From contig NC_023756.2 of the NCBI RefSeq assembly GCF_000499845.2, forward strand, positions 37,886,565 to 37,950,564: 64,000 nt of DNA. The letters run 5' to 3'. Within the stretch, counting starts at the first letter, position 1, and every line of letters starts with the position of its first letter. The position numbers and the translations under genes were made by a program. The notes under the pieces are model-generated. The model ran no database searches. It was not told where the DNA came from and saw only the letters and a program-made list of their open reading frames with translations. This document shows, piece by piece, positions 34,368 through 45,626 of the stretch. Source of the stretch: Phaseolus vulgaris. Lineage: Eukaryota > Streptophyta > Magnoliopsida > Fabales > Fabaceae.

Positions 34368-34639
34368 ACGAGCGCTTGCTGGGAGGCAACCCAGTGTTTT
34401 GTTTTGAAGTGTGTCTTTAATTTTTGTTTTGATTTAGTAGTATGTTTTAATATTTTATGTCTTTAAAACCAGTTTGATATGTGAAATGGCCATGTAGGTT
34501 TGAATTGTTAGGTGAAATGAATGGATGGAAGAAAGTTTAGAAAGGTTTGAAACTTTTGGCAAAGACAAAATGAAAATTTTCAAGAAAATTTCATTGCAGG
34601 GTAATTTAAGCTTAAGCTAAAACTTTTAGCCTAAGCTAG
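34368..34639 (+). other. Post-pol conserved box and non-coding sequence
   Basis: GAGCGCTTGCTGGGAGGCAA at 34370-34389, then CCCAGT, is a non-coding string that I recall following integrase in many Athila-type elements. The rest is non-coding. Near 34608-34639 AGCTNNAGCT motifs begin, the start of the array at 51957 that the gypsy-like insertion has displaced. Target copy GCTAG is at 34635-34639. Confidence 0.6.
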
Positions 34640-35261
34640 TGTACCGACCAGGTCATCGGGTGTGATGACGTGGACAAGAGAAAGGTAGGTGGTCAAGAAG
34701 TCAACATAGTCGCCGTATGTAGAAGCGGGGTTCTGCAGTATACATAATTGGTTATCGCCGAGATGTGTCACCGCCAAGATGAGTCATCGCCCAAGAGAAG
34801 GACATCGCCTAAGCAAGACATCGCCCAAGCGAGACGTCGCCCAAGTAAGAAATCGCCCGAAGAGTCAACCCGCGAGACAGAAGCATTTCACAGAGAAGAG
34901 GGCCCACACGATGGAATAACCCTAAGTTGGGTGGCGGCGCTGTGGGACCCTCCGCACAGAATAAACGATCAAGTCAAAGGGGCACGTGACAATGCCCACG
35001 TGCTCATTAAAGATCTCCAAGGAAGGCTGCATGCATGACACGTGATTAATTAGGGCACCCAAATAGTATGATGGCGCGAGAAATACAGCGCTTAAGTTAG
35101 AGCCCAAGTGGCCGCAAGGTTATTCATTGCACTCTAGATAAGGGAAGTCCATGGGCCAGATACGCTAAGATCCTAAGGATAGCGGCGCAAAGACCTTCTC
35201 CAAGGAACCCTAGATAAGAGCAGCAGCGCAAAGGTAAACCCTAGTTTCCACCTATATAAAG
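34640..35261 (+). repeat. 5' LTR of the gypsy-like element, left part
   Basis: Ends at the Sirevirus 3 insertion just past its TATA box (CCTATATAAAG at 35251-35261). U3 has a run of about six CATCGCC(C/T)AAG-type units (about 34784-34860) and two ACGTG cores near 34983 and 34999. The insertion separates TATA from the rest of the LTR, so transcription from this LTR is disrupted. Confidence 0.92.
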
Positions 35262-37068
35262 TGTTGAAGATGGTTGCTGCCCCTTCAAGATTGTGTTTGA
35301 TGAAGTCTTATATGTAGTGTTTGATGAATTCTTATATGTACATTTCTTTTGTTTTTTGCTTTGCTTTAAGTATGTCTTAGGTAGTGCTTAGAGGTTGTCT
35401 AAGAGTGGGCTTTTTGCTGAGTAACTCACCTCATAACCACTGGCCATGTGTTAAGAACAAGCATAAGTTTTCTTAAACTGTTTTTTCACATGTTTTACAC
35501 AAAAACACGTTTACTGCATAAAAATAAATCTGTTCTTTTCTAAATAAACAAATTCATTTTTTTCACTGATGCCTTGGCTAAGTCTTGTAAAAATTAGATT
35601 TTGTGCATCAGGTATTTTGACTAAGTCTTCTTCTTTTCAAAACGACTGAGTTTTAAATTGTTAAACTTTCTCTGTTTTCGTTTTGAAAAATAAATCTGTT
35701 CATCTGTAAATGAATAAATTCTTTTTGTCTCTGGTGCCATGTCAAGCTTAAACGTTTTTCAGTTTTATCTCTGCACCAGAATGGTTGACTAAGTCTCCTC
35801 ACTTAACAAATTCTCTAACTGCTTTTGAAAATAAATTTGTTCATTTTATTTTCAATCTGTTCATTTTATAACAGCTTTAACTGTTTTTCAAAAATCTGTT
35901 ATAAGTTGGCTTTCTATAAAATGCAAACTTGTTTCTGAGATTAATAACAATTCATACATTTGCAAAAACAAGTTTTGACAGCAGAGAGTTAAGTGTTTAC
36001 AAAGGATTAGCATTTGTTCTTCAAAGATTTCAAAAATCACAAAGTGCTTGTCCTTGATTTGGTTCCAAAAGCTTGGTCTGAGGTGCTGCTACTGTTCTAG
36101 CAATCTTGCCTACTGGTTTAAGGCAGATCTGTGTATCCTCAATCAGGTGTAGTCGTTTCACATCTCATTTCTTGTAATAGTTTGGTTGAACACTCTTCTT
36201 GATAGGTGTTCTTGAAGAGTGGGTGTGTGTATGCTGAAATAGGTTTTTTCAGCAAAAGTACCTAAGTTCTTGTAGGTTTCAAGAACAGTGGGAATTGTAC
36301 TTGGTTGTACTGTGTGTTAGTGATTTCCACCTGTTGTTGGTGAAGACTGGATGTAGCTCAGTTGAGTGAACCAGTATAATTACTTGTGTTCATTCTCTCT
36401 CACTCTCTGCAATTTCGTTTCTGCATAATTGATAAAACAGCAAAGAAATAAATCTGTTCAATTGAAAATAAATCTGTTCTTTCTGGGCACTGTGCATACT
36501 GTTCTTGATTTCTGAAAAAGTTGTTTTAATATGATAAGAACATATAAAATCTGCTAAAAGCCACTGGAACAGATTGACTGTGATAGGTTGCTCAAGAAAC
36601 TGTCAAAGCCATTAATTGAACCTTAAACAAATTGCTTAAAGTTGAAGCTTGCTGTTCTGTGATGCATTGTTCTTAATTTCTGGAAAATTGCTTGACATCA
36701 AGAAGAACACTCATAGTCTGTTAAAAGCCACTGGAACAACTTGTTTGCAAAGGTCACTCAATTAATTAGCATGCTATCAGTTGAACCTTAATCACTTGCT
36801 TGAAATTAAAGCTTGCTGTTTTGTGTTTCACTGTTTTTCAAATCTGATATCTGTGTGTGTGCATCTGGAAATTCTCACTGCATAATCTTGTGATTAACCT
36901 TGCTGAATTAAAAGCTTTTCAAACAAAAACAGTGCTGAAATAAATCTGTTCATTTTCACATAAATCGATTTATTTTCTGTAAAACTGTGTTAAACACTGT
37001 TTCTGCGAGAAAGTTTTAAAAGGTCAATTCACCCCCCCTCTTGAACTTTGGCACTATTAAACCCAACA
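35262..37068 (+). repeat. 5' LTR of Sirevirus 3 and primer-binding site
   Basis: TGTTGAAGATGG to AACCCAACA. The primer-binding site ATTGGTATCAAGAGC follows at 37069-37083 (initiator Met tRNA type). Near-palindromes built on AAATAAATCTGTTCATTT recur, mostly in pairs, at about 35520, 35690, 35860, 36440 and 36935. Confidence 0.93.
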
Positions 37069-37118
37069 ATTGGTATCAAGAGCTAGGACTTGTATTTTAA
37101 TCAAGTTTGTTTGTAATA

Positions 37119-38783
37119 ATGTATGAGTTTAATGTGCTTTTTGCTGAGGGTTCTGCTGTTAATAGACCACCTATGTTCAATGGAATGAATTATGCATTTT
37201 GGAAAGTTAGAATGAGAATTTTCATGGAATCCATTGATGCATTAATTTGGGAAGCTGTGGTCAATGGACCTTATGTGCCAATGCAGGTTGTCAAGGATGA
37301 ACAAGTGGAAAAGCCAAGATCAGAATGGAATGAGACCGAAAGGAGGAAGGCTCAACATGATCTTGTGGCCAAGAACATCATAACCTCTGCATTGACAATG
37401 GATGAGTTCTTCAGGATATCTCAATGTAAGTCAGCTAAGGAGATGTGGGAAGTCTTAGAAGTGACTCATGAGGGTACTGAAGATGTGAAAAGGTCAAGGA
37501 AACATGCACTCATCCAAGAATATGAGCTGTTCAGAATGCAACCCGAGGAGAGCATTGCTGATGTGCAGAAAAGATTCACCCACATTGTGAATCACCTCAC
37601 TGGCTTGGGAAAAGAATTTGACAGAGAGGAACTCAACATAAAGATATTGAAGTGCCTCGACAGAAGCTGGCAACCAAAGGTGACAGCTATCTCTGAAAGC
37701 CGTGATCTGTCAAAGTTGGGAACTGCTGCACTGTTTGGAAAGTTGATGGAGCATGAGCTAGAGCTCAAAAGACTAAAAGAGCAGGAAACAACAGAGAGAA
37801 AACCCAAAGGTCTTGCACTAAAAGCAACTGAATTGGATGAGATCAAGGAGGAAAAAGAAGATGCTGAAGATGATGACACAATCAACCTTCTTACAAAAAG
37901 ATTCAGCAAATTCCTGAGGAAGAAAAGCAAAAATAGGAACCAACAGAAAAGAAGGTATCCTAAACCCAATGATTCAAATTCCTCTAAATATACTTGCTTT
38001 GGATGTGGCCAAACAGGGCATATCAAAACAGATTGTCCAGACAATCAAACAAGGGACAAATCTGCCAGCAAGAAATTTGAAAGGAACAAAGGAAGAAGAG
38101 CCTACATCTCATGGGAGGAAAATGAAGTATCCTCAACTAGCAGCTCTTCAACAGAAGATGAGGAGAACAATTTGTGTTTCATGATGAAGGATGAGGAGTC
38201 AAGCTCTAAATCAGTAAGTAATTTTTCTGCTGATTCTGATAACTATGATGATTTGCTTGCTGCCTTCAAGGAAACACATGACGAAGCCAATAGGCTAGCT
38301 GTAATATGCAATAAGCTGCAAAAGGTAAATAATGTGCTTGCACCTAAAGTAAAAACACTTGAGGAAGAATTGCATAAGGCCAAAACAGATTTGGTAAGCC
38401 TTGAACTGACTTGCTTGCATGCCTCTATTAAAAACTGTGAAAACTGCAAAAGATTGGAAAAACAAGTGGAATATTTGCTGAAAACCTTTTCCAATTTCAC
38501 CAAGGGAAGAGAAAACCTTGAGTCTCTCCTTGGATCACAGAATGCTGTTTTCAATAAGAATGGACTTGGTTATACCCCTGGAAATACAACCAATGTCAAA
38601 AAGCTTTCAAGTTTTTTTGTTCCAGCAAAATCAGTTTTTTCAGCTTTTAACGGTGGCAAAAAGGCATCTCATGTAACCTGTTTTTACTGCATGAAATCTG
38701 GTCATACATCCAGGTCTTGCATTGCTAGAAAGCATCTTGTTCCTAAGAACTTAGCAAAATGGCTACCAAAGAGAAGGTTTTAA
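37119..38783 (+). CDS. Sirevirus Gag (554 aa)
   Basis: ATG 37119 starts MYEFNVLFAEGSAV, with copia gag motif FWKVRMRIFMESID near residue 30. The UBN2-type capsid follows, including ALIQEYELFRMQ and ESIADVQKRFTHIVNHL. A first zinc knuckle CFGCGQTGHIKTDC lies at residue 293. A Ser/Glu-rich acidic region and a coiled coil (about 375-450) lead to a second knuckle CFYCMKSGHTSRSC at residue 521. It ends WLPKRRF. Two knuckles around a coiled coil are typical of SIRE-type Gag. It would package element RNA in cytoplasmic particles. The frame is unbroken. The in-frame upstream codons lack an ATG, which fixes the start. Confidence 0.88.
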   Translation: MYEFNVLFAEGSAVNRPPMFNGMNYAFWKVRMRIFMESIDALIWEAVVNGPYVPMQVVKDEQVEKPRSEWNETERRKAQHDLVAKNIITSALTMDEFFRISQCKSAKEMWEVLEVTHEGTEDVKRSRKHALIQEYELFRMQPEESIADVQKRFTHIVNHLTGLGKEFDREELNIKILKCLDRSWQPKVTAISESRDLSKLGTAALFGKLMEHELELKRLKEQETTERKPKGLALKATELDEIKEEKEDAEDDDTINLLTKRFSKFLRKKSKNRNQQKRRYPKPNDSNSSKYTCFGCGQTGHIKTDCPDNQTRDKSASKKFERNKGRRAYISWEENEVSSTSSSSTEDEENNLCFMMKDEESSSKSVSNFSADSDNYDDLLAAFKETHDEANRLAVICNKLQKVNNVLAPKVKTLEEELHKAKTDLVSLELTCLHASIKNCENCKRLEKQVEYLLKTFSNFTKGRENLESLLGSQNAVFNKNGLGYTPGNTTNVKKLSSFFVPAKSVFSAFNGGKKASHVTCFYCMKSGHTSRSCIARKHLVPKNLAKWLPKRRF

Positions 38784-38829
38784 TCTGTGCTGGACCCTAT
38801 ACTGAAAAGGGTACCATTTGTATATTTTT

Positions 38830-41800
38830 TATTCTGTTTTGCAGATTGGAAGCAAGAAAAACCAGTGGTACTTGGACAGTGGCTGTTCCAAGCATATGAC
38901 TGGAGATCTTACAAAGTTCACCAGCTTAAATCTCAAAGCAGAAGGACATGTAACCTATGGTGATAATAACCGAGGGAGGATTTTGGGCAGAGGAACTGTT
39001 GGAACAGGGAACTCAACAACCATTGAGAATGTGCTGTATGTAGAAGGACTCAAGCATAGTCTTCTCAACATAAGTCAGCTTTGTGACAAAGGATACAAAG
39101 TGAATTTTGAGTTAAATGGCTGCACAATCTCAAGTAATTCATCTAGTAAGGTACTGTTTACTGGTAAGAGAGTGAATAACATTTATCTGTTGAATATCAT
39201 GGAAACTAACTCTTCAAATGAGTGTTTGCTGTCCAGAAGTGATGAGTCTTGGTTGTGGCACAGGAGGTTATTCTCACATACACACAAATCACTTGAATAA
39301 ATTGAAATCTAAAGATTTAGTTTCTGGTTTACCTAACATTAAATTTCAGGACAACAGGCTGTGTGATGCTTGTGTGAAAGGTAAACAAATCAAATCCTCT
39401 TTCAAGTTAAAGGATATTGTCTCTACAAAAAATCCATTGGATGTGTTACATATGGACTTATTTGGTCCATCTAGAGTTGCTAGCTTGGCTGGAAATTTGT
39501 ATGCTTTAGTTGTTGTGGATGATTACTCTAGATTTACATGGACTCTATTTCTTGCACATAAACATGATGCTTATTCTGCCTTTAAGAGATTAGCAAAAAT
39601 TCTGCAAAATGAAAATGGTTGCTGCATAAAATCTATTCGAAGTGATCATGGGGGAGAGTTTCAAAATGCTAAGTTTGAGAGGTTCTGTGAGAAGCATGGG
39701 ATAGCTCATACCTTTTCAGCCCCTAGGACACCCCAACAAAATGGTGTAGTTGAAAGGAAAAATAGATCACTAGAGGAACTTGCTAGAACTATGTTAAATG
39801 AATCTAAGCTTCCTAAGTATTTTTGGGCTGATGTTGTTTATACTGCAGGTTATGTCTTAAATAGGACCTTAATAAGACCAATTCTTAAGAAAACCCCATA
39901 TGAATTGTATAAGGGCAGAAAACCTAGTGTGAGTCACCTTAGAGTATTTGGGTGTAAATGTTTTGTATTGAATAATGGCAAAGAAAATCTTGGTAAGTTT
40001 GATGCTAAATCTGATGAAGGTGTGCACATTGGTTATGCTTTGAATGGTCATGCATATAGAGTCTTCAATAAAAGGTTGCTCATAGTAGAAGAATCAATGC
40101 ATGTTGTTTTTTATGAAACTGATCATAGTATATCTAAAACTGCTGCTGATGAACCTGACAATAATGAATTTAAATCTGTTTTAAATCAAAATGAATCGAT
40201 TCATTTTGATACTGCTGATACACATGCTATACAAGAATCTACTGCAGCTGCAAGTTTGCCAAAAGAGTGGAAAACCCCAAGAGACTTAACCCTTGATAAT
40301 GTCATTGGGAACATTGAGAAAGGAGTGTCAACTAGAAAATCCTTGAACAATTTCTGTGAAGCAATGGCATTTGTATCTCAAGTTGAACCCAAGAATTTGA
40401 ATGAAGCTCTCAAGGACAGCAACTGGATTTTAGCTATGCAAGAGGAACTGAATCAGTTTGCTCTTAATGAGGTCTGGACTCTTGTTCCTAGAATATCAGA
40501 GATGAATGTAATTGGAACAAAATGGGTATTTAGAAACAAGATGGATGAGCATGGAGTGATCACCAGAAACAAGGCTAGGCTTGTAGCTAAAGGGTACAAT
40601 CAAGAAGAAGGAATAGACTATGATGAGACATATGCACCAGTGGCTCGGTTAGAAGCTGTTAGACTGCTGCTTGCCTTTTCCTGCATCAAAGGGTTCAAGC
40701 TATTTCAAATGGACGTGAAGAGTGCCTTTCTAAATGGCTATATAAATGAAGAGGTGTTTGTCTCACAACCACCAGGTTTTGAAGACCATCAACATCCAGA
40801 ATATGTGTTCAAACTCCAAAAGGCTCTCTATGGACTCAAGCAAGCTCCTAGGCAATGGTATGAGAGGCTAAGTGATTTTCTAACCTCACAAGGCTATGAC
40901 AGAGGCACATCAGATAAGACCTTGTTCATTAAGAAGAAAGGAGATGACTCAATTCTAGTACAAGTATATGTGGATGATATCATTTTTGGATCAAACAATG
41001 GAGAATTGTGTGAAGCTTTCGTGAAAGTCATGAAGAGTGAGTTTGAAATGTCAATGATGGGTGAGTTGAACTATTTTCTAGGCTTGCAGGTCAAACAACT
41101 CAAGGATGGCATTTTCTTAAGTCAAGCTAAGTATTGCAAGGATTTGCTGAAGAAATTTGAAATGGACAAGTGTAAACCAATCAGCACACCCTTCTCAACA
41201 AGCTGTCATTTGGATCATGATGAAGCTGGAATTTCTGTTGATGAAACCAAATACAGAGGACTCATAGGATCACTACTGTATCTCACTGCCAGCAGGCCAG
41301 ATATAATGTTTGCAGTGTGCATGTGTGCAAGGTTTCAATCTGCTCCTAAAGAATCACACTACAATGCTGTCAAAAGGATTTTGAAGTATTTGCAAGGAAC
41401 TAAAGAAGTTGGCTTGTGGTATCCAGGTAATATTTCATTAAGCTTAACTGGATATTCTGATTCAGATTTTGCAGGTTGCAAAATTGATAGGAAGAGCACA
41501 AGTGGAACCTGTCATTTGCTTGGATCAAGCTTGATCTCATGGCAATGCAAAAAACAGGCTTGTGTAGCTCTTTCCACTGCTGAAGCAGAATACATTGCAG
41601 CAGGGAGTTGTTGTGCTCAAACTATATGGCTAAGACAACAATTGAATGATTTTGGTATCTTACTTAACCATATACCTCTGCTGTGTGATAATACAAGTGC
41701 AATCAACTTAACCAAAAATCCTGTCATGCATTCAAGAACCAAACACATTGAAATAAGGCATCATTTTCTAAGGGAACACATATCTAATGGAACATGTGAT

Positions 41801-41917
41801 ATTAAGTTCATTGGTACTGATTTACAACTTGCTGATTTGTTCACAAAACCATTAGCCAAAGATAGGTTTAATTTTCTGCTAAATGAATTGGGTATTATAA
41901 ATGTCAATTGTACCTAG
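38830..41917 (+). pseudogene. Sirevirus Pol, one frameshift
   Basis: It lies in the +1 frame relative to gag and has no own ATG, which suggests expression linked to gag. Protease WYLDSGCSKHMTGD (about 38865) is followed by the pre-integrase region to WHRR at about 39260. A 1-nt indel at about 39265-39276 moves it into an 899-codon frame (to 41917). Integrase has [23 protein letters not shown] and [14 protein letters not shown] has [39 protein letters not shown] and YVDD (40967-40978). RNase H has [28 protein letters not shown] and the C-terminal [12 protein letters not shown]. Apart from the single shift all catalytic residues I can check are present. Confidence 0.9.
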
Positions 41918-42325
41918 CAGTGAAAAATTAAATCTGTTTATTCGCAATTGAATGTGTTTATTTTCTGCACTGATATGCATTGATGACTAGGAAAGAGAAA
42001 TTCTGATCTTTGACTGCTTGACTGACTTAGTGGGCATTAACCTCTGTACCTTTGACGGTTTTGGTAATGGTTATGTAACCGATTTGATGGTTTGGGTGCT
42101 CAATAAGTGTTTGAGTGTATGCATCGTGACCCTAAATATTTGGTGCATATTTTCAAAGATTCTCTGCACAAATTCAGAGCATAAAATCTTCATGCATATT
42201 CACTCATAACTGCCATATCAATCCATTTATTCTGCTATAAATCTGTGTGAATATTTGCTACCCACATTGGCCATTCTCTTTCTATTCTCACCATTTGAAA
42301 CCAAGAAAAGAATTCAGGTTCAAAC
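41918..42325 (+). promoter_or_regulatory. Spacer with TATA box before the Sirevirus third ORF
   Basis: TATAAAT at 42236-42242 lies 84 bp before the ATG at 42326, a normal distance for a plant core promoter with a short leader. A TTCAG|GTTC acceptor-like site sits at 42315-42319. Copies of the family palindromic word occur at about 41930-41970. The ORF could be expressed from its own promoter or from a spliced genomic RNA. Both are inference. Confidence 0.4.
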
Positions 42326-43474
42326 ATGGCTTCGTCTTCAAGACAAAAACAGAAAAGCAAGGGAAAGCAAACCACTTCTCAAGGAGTACTAGAAGGTTGG
42401 TTCGCTGGAAATGAAGAAGGCATCAATGCCTACATTCACGAGACAAGCAGGAAGCAGATCAACATACCCAAGGTGCTGGATTTCAACTGGCTGAAATCTG
42501 AAAAATTGGTAGAAACAAGGGCTGTGTTGAAGCACCAGAAACTGAAAAAGATGCTGGAATTAACGGGTAATGTTTATCCTGACTTGGTTAAGGTGTTTTA
42601 TACTAACCTCACATTGGATGGGAAGAATGTTGTCTCTTATGTGAAAGGAATTAAGATGAAGATCACAAGTGAGGTGTGGAACTCTGTGGCTGGAATAAAA
42701 TATGCTGGACTGAAAGTAGGGAAGGGAAATACCAGTGGAATTTCAGAATTCAACAAGCTGCAATATTATAAGAGTTGCATGAGGAATCCTACAGAGAGTA
42801 TTAACAGGTTCCATGCAGGGCATTTGAACCTCACTCCACGTCTAGTTGCATACATCATAGCATGGCAACTGATTCCAAGAGGGACAAACCATGCTGTCTT
42901 ACATGAAGAGGATCTCATTCTCCTATATTGCATCATGAACCAGATTAAGGTAAACTGGGTGTTCATTGTCAATGAACACATGCTCAAGTCAAAAAGGTTG
43001 GCTAATTACAGATTTCCCTATGCTATTCTTGTTTCCAAATTAATTGATTACTTTGGTGTTGATGTTACAAATGAGAGAAATGACCCTATCAAAGCTGTCA
43101 GTGAGATTGATACTTCAACTCTCACCAAAATGGGTTTTCACAAAATTGAAAACAAGTGGGTGGTTCTCAAGGAGAAGGACCCTCAAGCAGAACATGAGGA
43201 TGAGGATGAAGCTGTTCCTATGGATGATGACTCACCTGCTACCCAATCTGAACATGAGGAAGTTGCTGCAAATGCCATAGTTGCCTATCAAGGTCCAGAA
43301 TACCGTGGAGAACCAATGTCTATGTTTGAGAGGCAAGTGCTGTATCGTCTTGATGTCATGTCTGCAGAACAAAGGGCACACTTTGAGACTACTCAAGCAA
43401 GGTTTCAACACCTTGATGATCAGATTGAAGGGGTTCAGGCACAACTTGCAAAGCTTTACTACAAGGATCAGTAG
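42326..43474 (+). CDS. Sirevirus accessory protein (plant transposon protein domain, 382 aa)
   Basis: An intact ORF with a basic Ser/Lys/Gln N-terminus (SSRQKQKSKGKQ), then a mainly helical domain. Motifs in order: NVYPDLVKVFYTNL (about 82-95), VKGIKMKI, EVWNSVAGI, LTPRLVAYIIAWQLIPRG (about 167-185), LLYCIMNQIKVNWVF, EHMLKSKRL, RFPYAILVSKLIDYFGVDV. An acidic region (about 285-315) and a coiled-coil tail FQHLDDQIEGVQAQLAKL follow. There is no signal peptide or transmembrane helix, so it is not a classical envelope protein. It resembles the accessory protein of the Athila element at 52794 and the fragment at 1-656. The family corresponds to the putative plant transposon protein domain (PF20167-like, from memory). 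Function unknown. Confidence 0.8.
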   Translation: MASSSRQKQKSKGKQTTSQGVLEGWFAGNEEGINAYIHETSRKQINIPKVLDFNWLKSEKLVETRAVLKHQKLKKMLELTGNVYPDLVKVFYTNLTLDGKNVVSYVKGIKMKITSEVWNSVAGIKYAGLKVGKGNTSGISEFNKLQYYKSCMRNPTESINRFHAGHLNLTPRLVAYIIAWQLIPRGTNHAVLHEEDLILLYCIMNQIKVNWVFIVNEHMLKSKRLANYRFPYAILVSKLIDYFGVDVTNERNDPIKAVSEIDTSTLTKMGFHKIENKWVVLKEKDPQAEHEDEDEAVPMDDDSPATQSEHEEVAANAIVAYQGPEYRGEPMSMFERQVLYRLDVMSAEQRAHFETTQARFQHLDDQIEGVQAQLAKLYYKDQ

Positions 43475-43817
43475 TTTTCTGCTTTTAATGCTTTCTTTAT
43501 CAGTTTTCAAGTTTCTGTAATGCTGAACAATTTGGTTTTCTGTTTCTGAACTATTATGATTATGGTTTCTGCTTTATATCCCTTTATTCCCTATGCTTAT
43601 ATGTTGTTTGATGAATCCAAAGGGGGAGAAAAATAGCTCACCATGCTAGGTGAAGCTAGCTGAAACAGGGAGTTAATTCTGCACCTTTAAACCAATCCTG
43701 CATGTTATGCAATGTTGCTGTTTTTTCTGGTTTAAAATCTGGTGCAGTGCAGGTACTTAAAGCAACAAAGCTATGAGGTTAGCTATGGGGATTTGTCTCC
43801 ATCAAACAGGGGGAGAT
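43475..43817 (+). other. 3' region of Sirevirus 3 with two polypurine tracts
   Basis: AAAGGGGGAGAAAAA at about 43619-43633 and AGGGGGAGAT ending at 43817 beside the LTR. No ORF of note. Confidence 0.8.
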
Positions 43818-45626
43818 TGTTGAAGATGGTTGCTGCCCCTTCAAGATTGTGTTTGATGAAGTCTTATATGTAGTGTTTGATGAAGTCTTATATGTACATT
43901 TCTTTTGTTTTTTGCTTTGCTTTAAGTATGTCTTAGGTAGTGCTTAGAGGTTGTCTAAGAGTGGGCTTTTTGCTGAGTAACTCACCTCATAACCACTGGC
44001 CATGTGTTAAGAACAAGCATAAGTTTTCTTAAACTGTTTTTTCACATGTTTTACACAAAAACACGTTTACTGCATAAAAATAAATCTGTTCTTTTCTAAA
44101 TAAACAAATTCATTTTTTTCACTGATGCCTTGGCTAAGTCTTGTAAAAATTAGATTTTGTGCATCAGGTATTTTGACTAAGTCTTCTTCTTTTCAAAACG
44201 ACTGAGTTTTAAATTGTTAAACTTTCTCTGTTTTCGTTTTGAAAAATAAATCTGTTCATCTGTAAATGAATAAATTCTTTTTGTCTCTGGTGCCATGTCA
44301 AGCTTAAACGTTTTTCAGTTTTATCTCTGCACCAGAATGGTTGACTAAGTCTCCTCACTTAACAAATTCTGTAACTGCTTTTGAAAATAAATCTGTTCAT
44401 TTTATTTTCAATCTGTTCATTTTATAACAGCTTTAACTGTTTTTCAAAATTCTGTTATAAGCTGGCTTTCTATAAAATGCAAACTTGTTTCTGAGTTTAA
44501 TAACAATTCATACATTTGCAAAAACAAGTTTTGACAGCAGAGAGTTAAGTGTTTACAAAGGATTAGCATTTGTTCTTCAAAGATTTCAAAAATCACAAAG
44601 TGCTTGTTCTTGATTTGGTTCCAAAAGCTTGGTCTGAGGTGCTGCTACTGTTCTAGCAATCTTGCCTACTGGTTTAAGGCAGATCTGTGTATCCTCAATC
44701 AGGTGTAGTCGTTTCACATCTCATTTCTTGTAATAGTTTGGTTGAACACTCTTCTTGATAGGTGTTCTTGAAGAGTGGGTGTGTGTGTATGCTGAAATAG
44801 GTTTTTTCAGCAAAAGTACCTAAGTTCTTGTAGGTTTCAAGAACAGTGGGAATTGTACTTGGTTGTACTGTGTGTTAGTGATTTCCACCTGTTGTTGGTG
44901 AAGACTGGATGTAGCTCAGTTGAGTGAACCAGTATAATTGCTTGTGTTCATTCTCTCTCACTCACTGCAATTTCGTTTCTGCATAATTGATAAAACAGCA
45001 AAGAAATAAATCTGTTCAATTGAAAATAAATCTGTTCTTTCTGGGCACTGTGCACACTGTTCTTGATTTCTGAAAAAGTTGTTTTAATCTGATAAGAACA
45101 TATAAAATCTGCTAAAAGCCACTGGAACAGATTGACTGTGATAGGTTGCTCAAGAAACTGTCAAAGCCATTAATTGAACCTTAAACAAATTGCTTAAAGT
45201 TGAAGCTTGCTGTTCTGTGATTCATTGTTCTTAATTTCTGGAAAATTGCTTGACATCAAGAAGAACACTCATAGTCTGTTAAAAGCCACTGGAACAACTT
45301 GTTTGCAAAGGTCACTCAATTAATTAGCATGCTATCAGTTGAACCTTAATCACTTGCTTGAAATTAAAGCTTGCTGTTTTGTGTTTCACTGTTTTTCAAA
45401 TCTGATATCTGTGTGTGTGCATCTGGAAATTCTCACTGCATAATCTTGTGATTAACCTTGCTGAATTAAAAGCTTTTCAAACAAAAACAGTGCTGAAATA
45501 AATCTGTTCATTTTCACATAAATCGATTTATTTTCTGTAAAACTGTGTTAAACACTGTTTCTCCGAGAAAGTTTTAAAAGGTCAATTCACTCCCCCTCTT
45601 GAACTTTGACACTATTAAACCCAACA
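43818..45626 (+). repeat. 3' LTR of Sirevirus 3
   Basis: 1809 bp. Two bases longer than the 5' LTR owing to one extra GT in a GTGTGTG run near 44785. Confidence 0.94.

Larger units (their letters stand above)
35262..45626 (+). mobile_element. Sirevirus copy 3, nearly intact, youngest insertion
   Basis: 10365 bp with LTRs 35262-37068 and 43818-45626, flanked by a perfect TAAAG duplication (35257-35261 and 45627-45631). The uninterrupted target is visible in the other gypsy LTR at about 51575-51590. It contains gag, pol (one frameshift), an intact third ORF and two polypurine tracts. I counted about 15 LTR substitutions plus one 2-bp indel in 1.8 kb (about 0.8%), so it is recent. Confidence 0.95.

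Noticed and set aside
34748..35038. Plus-strand ORF in the gypsy-like 5' LTR, partly repeated at 51084-51266
   Set aside because: Read-through of the CATCGCCCAAG units in U3; the second copy is interrupted earlier.
42326..43474. Envelope-type glycoprotein
   Set aside because: Position suggests it, but there is no signal peptide, transmembrane helix or glycosylation-rich ectodomain. The protein looks soluble and helical.
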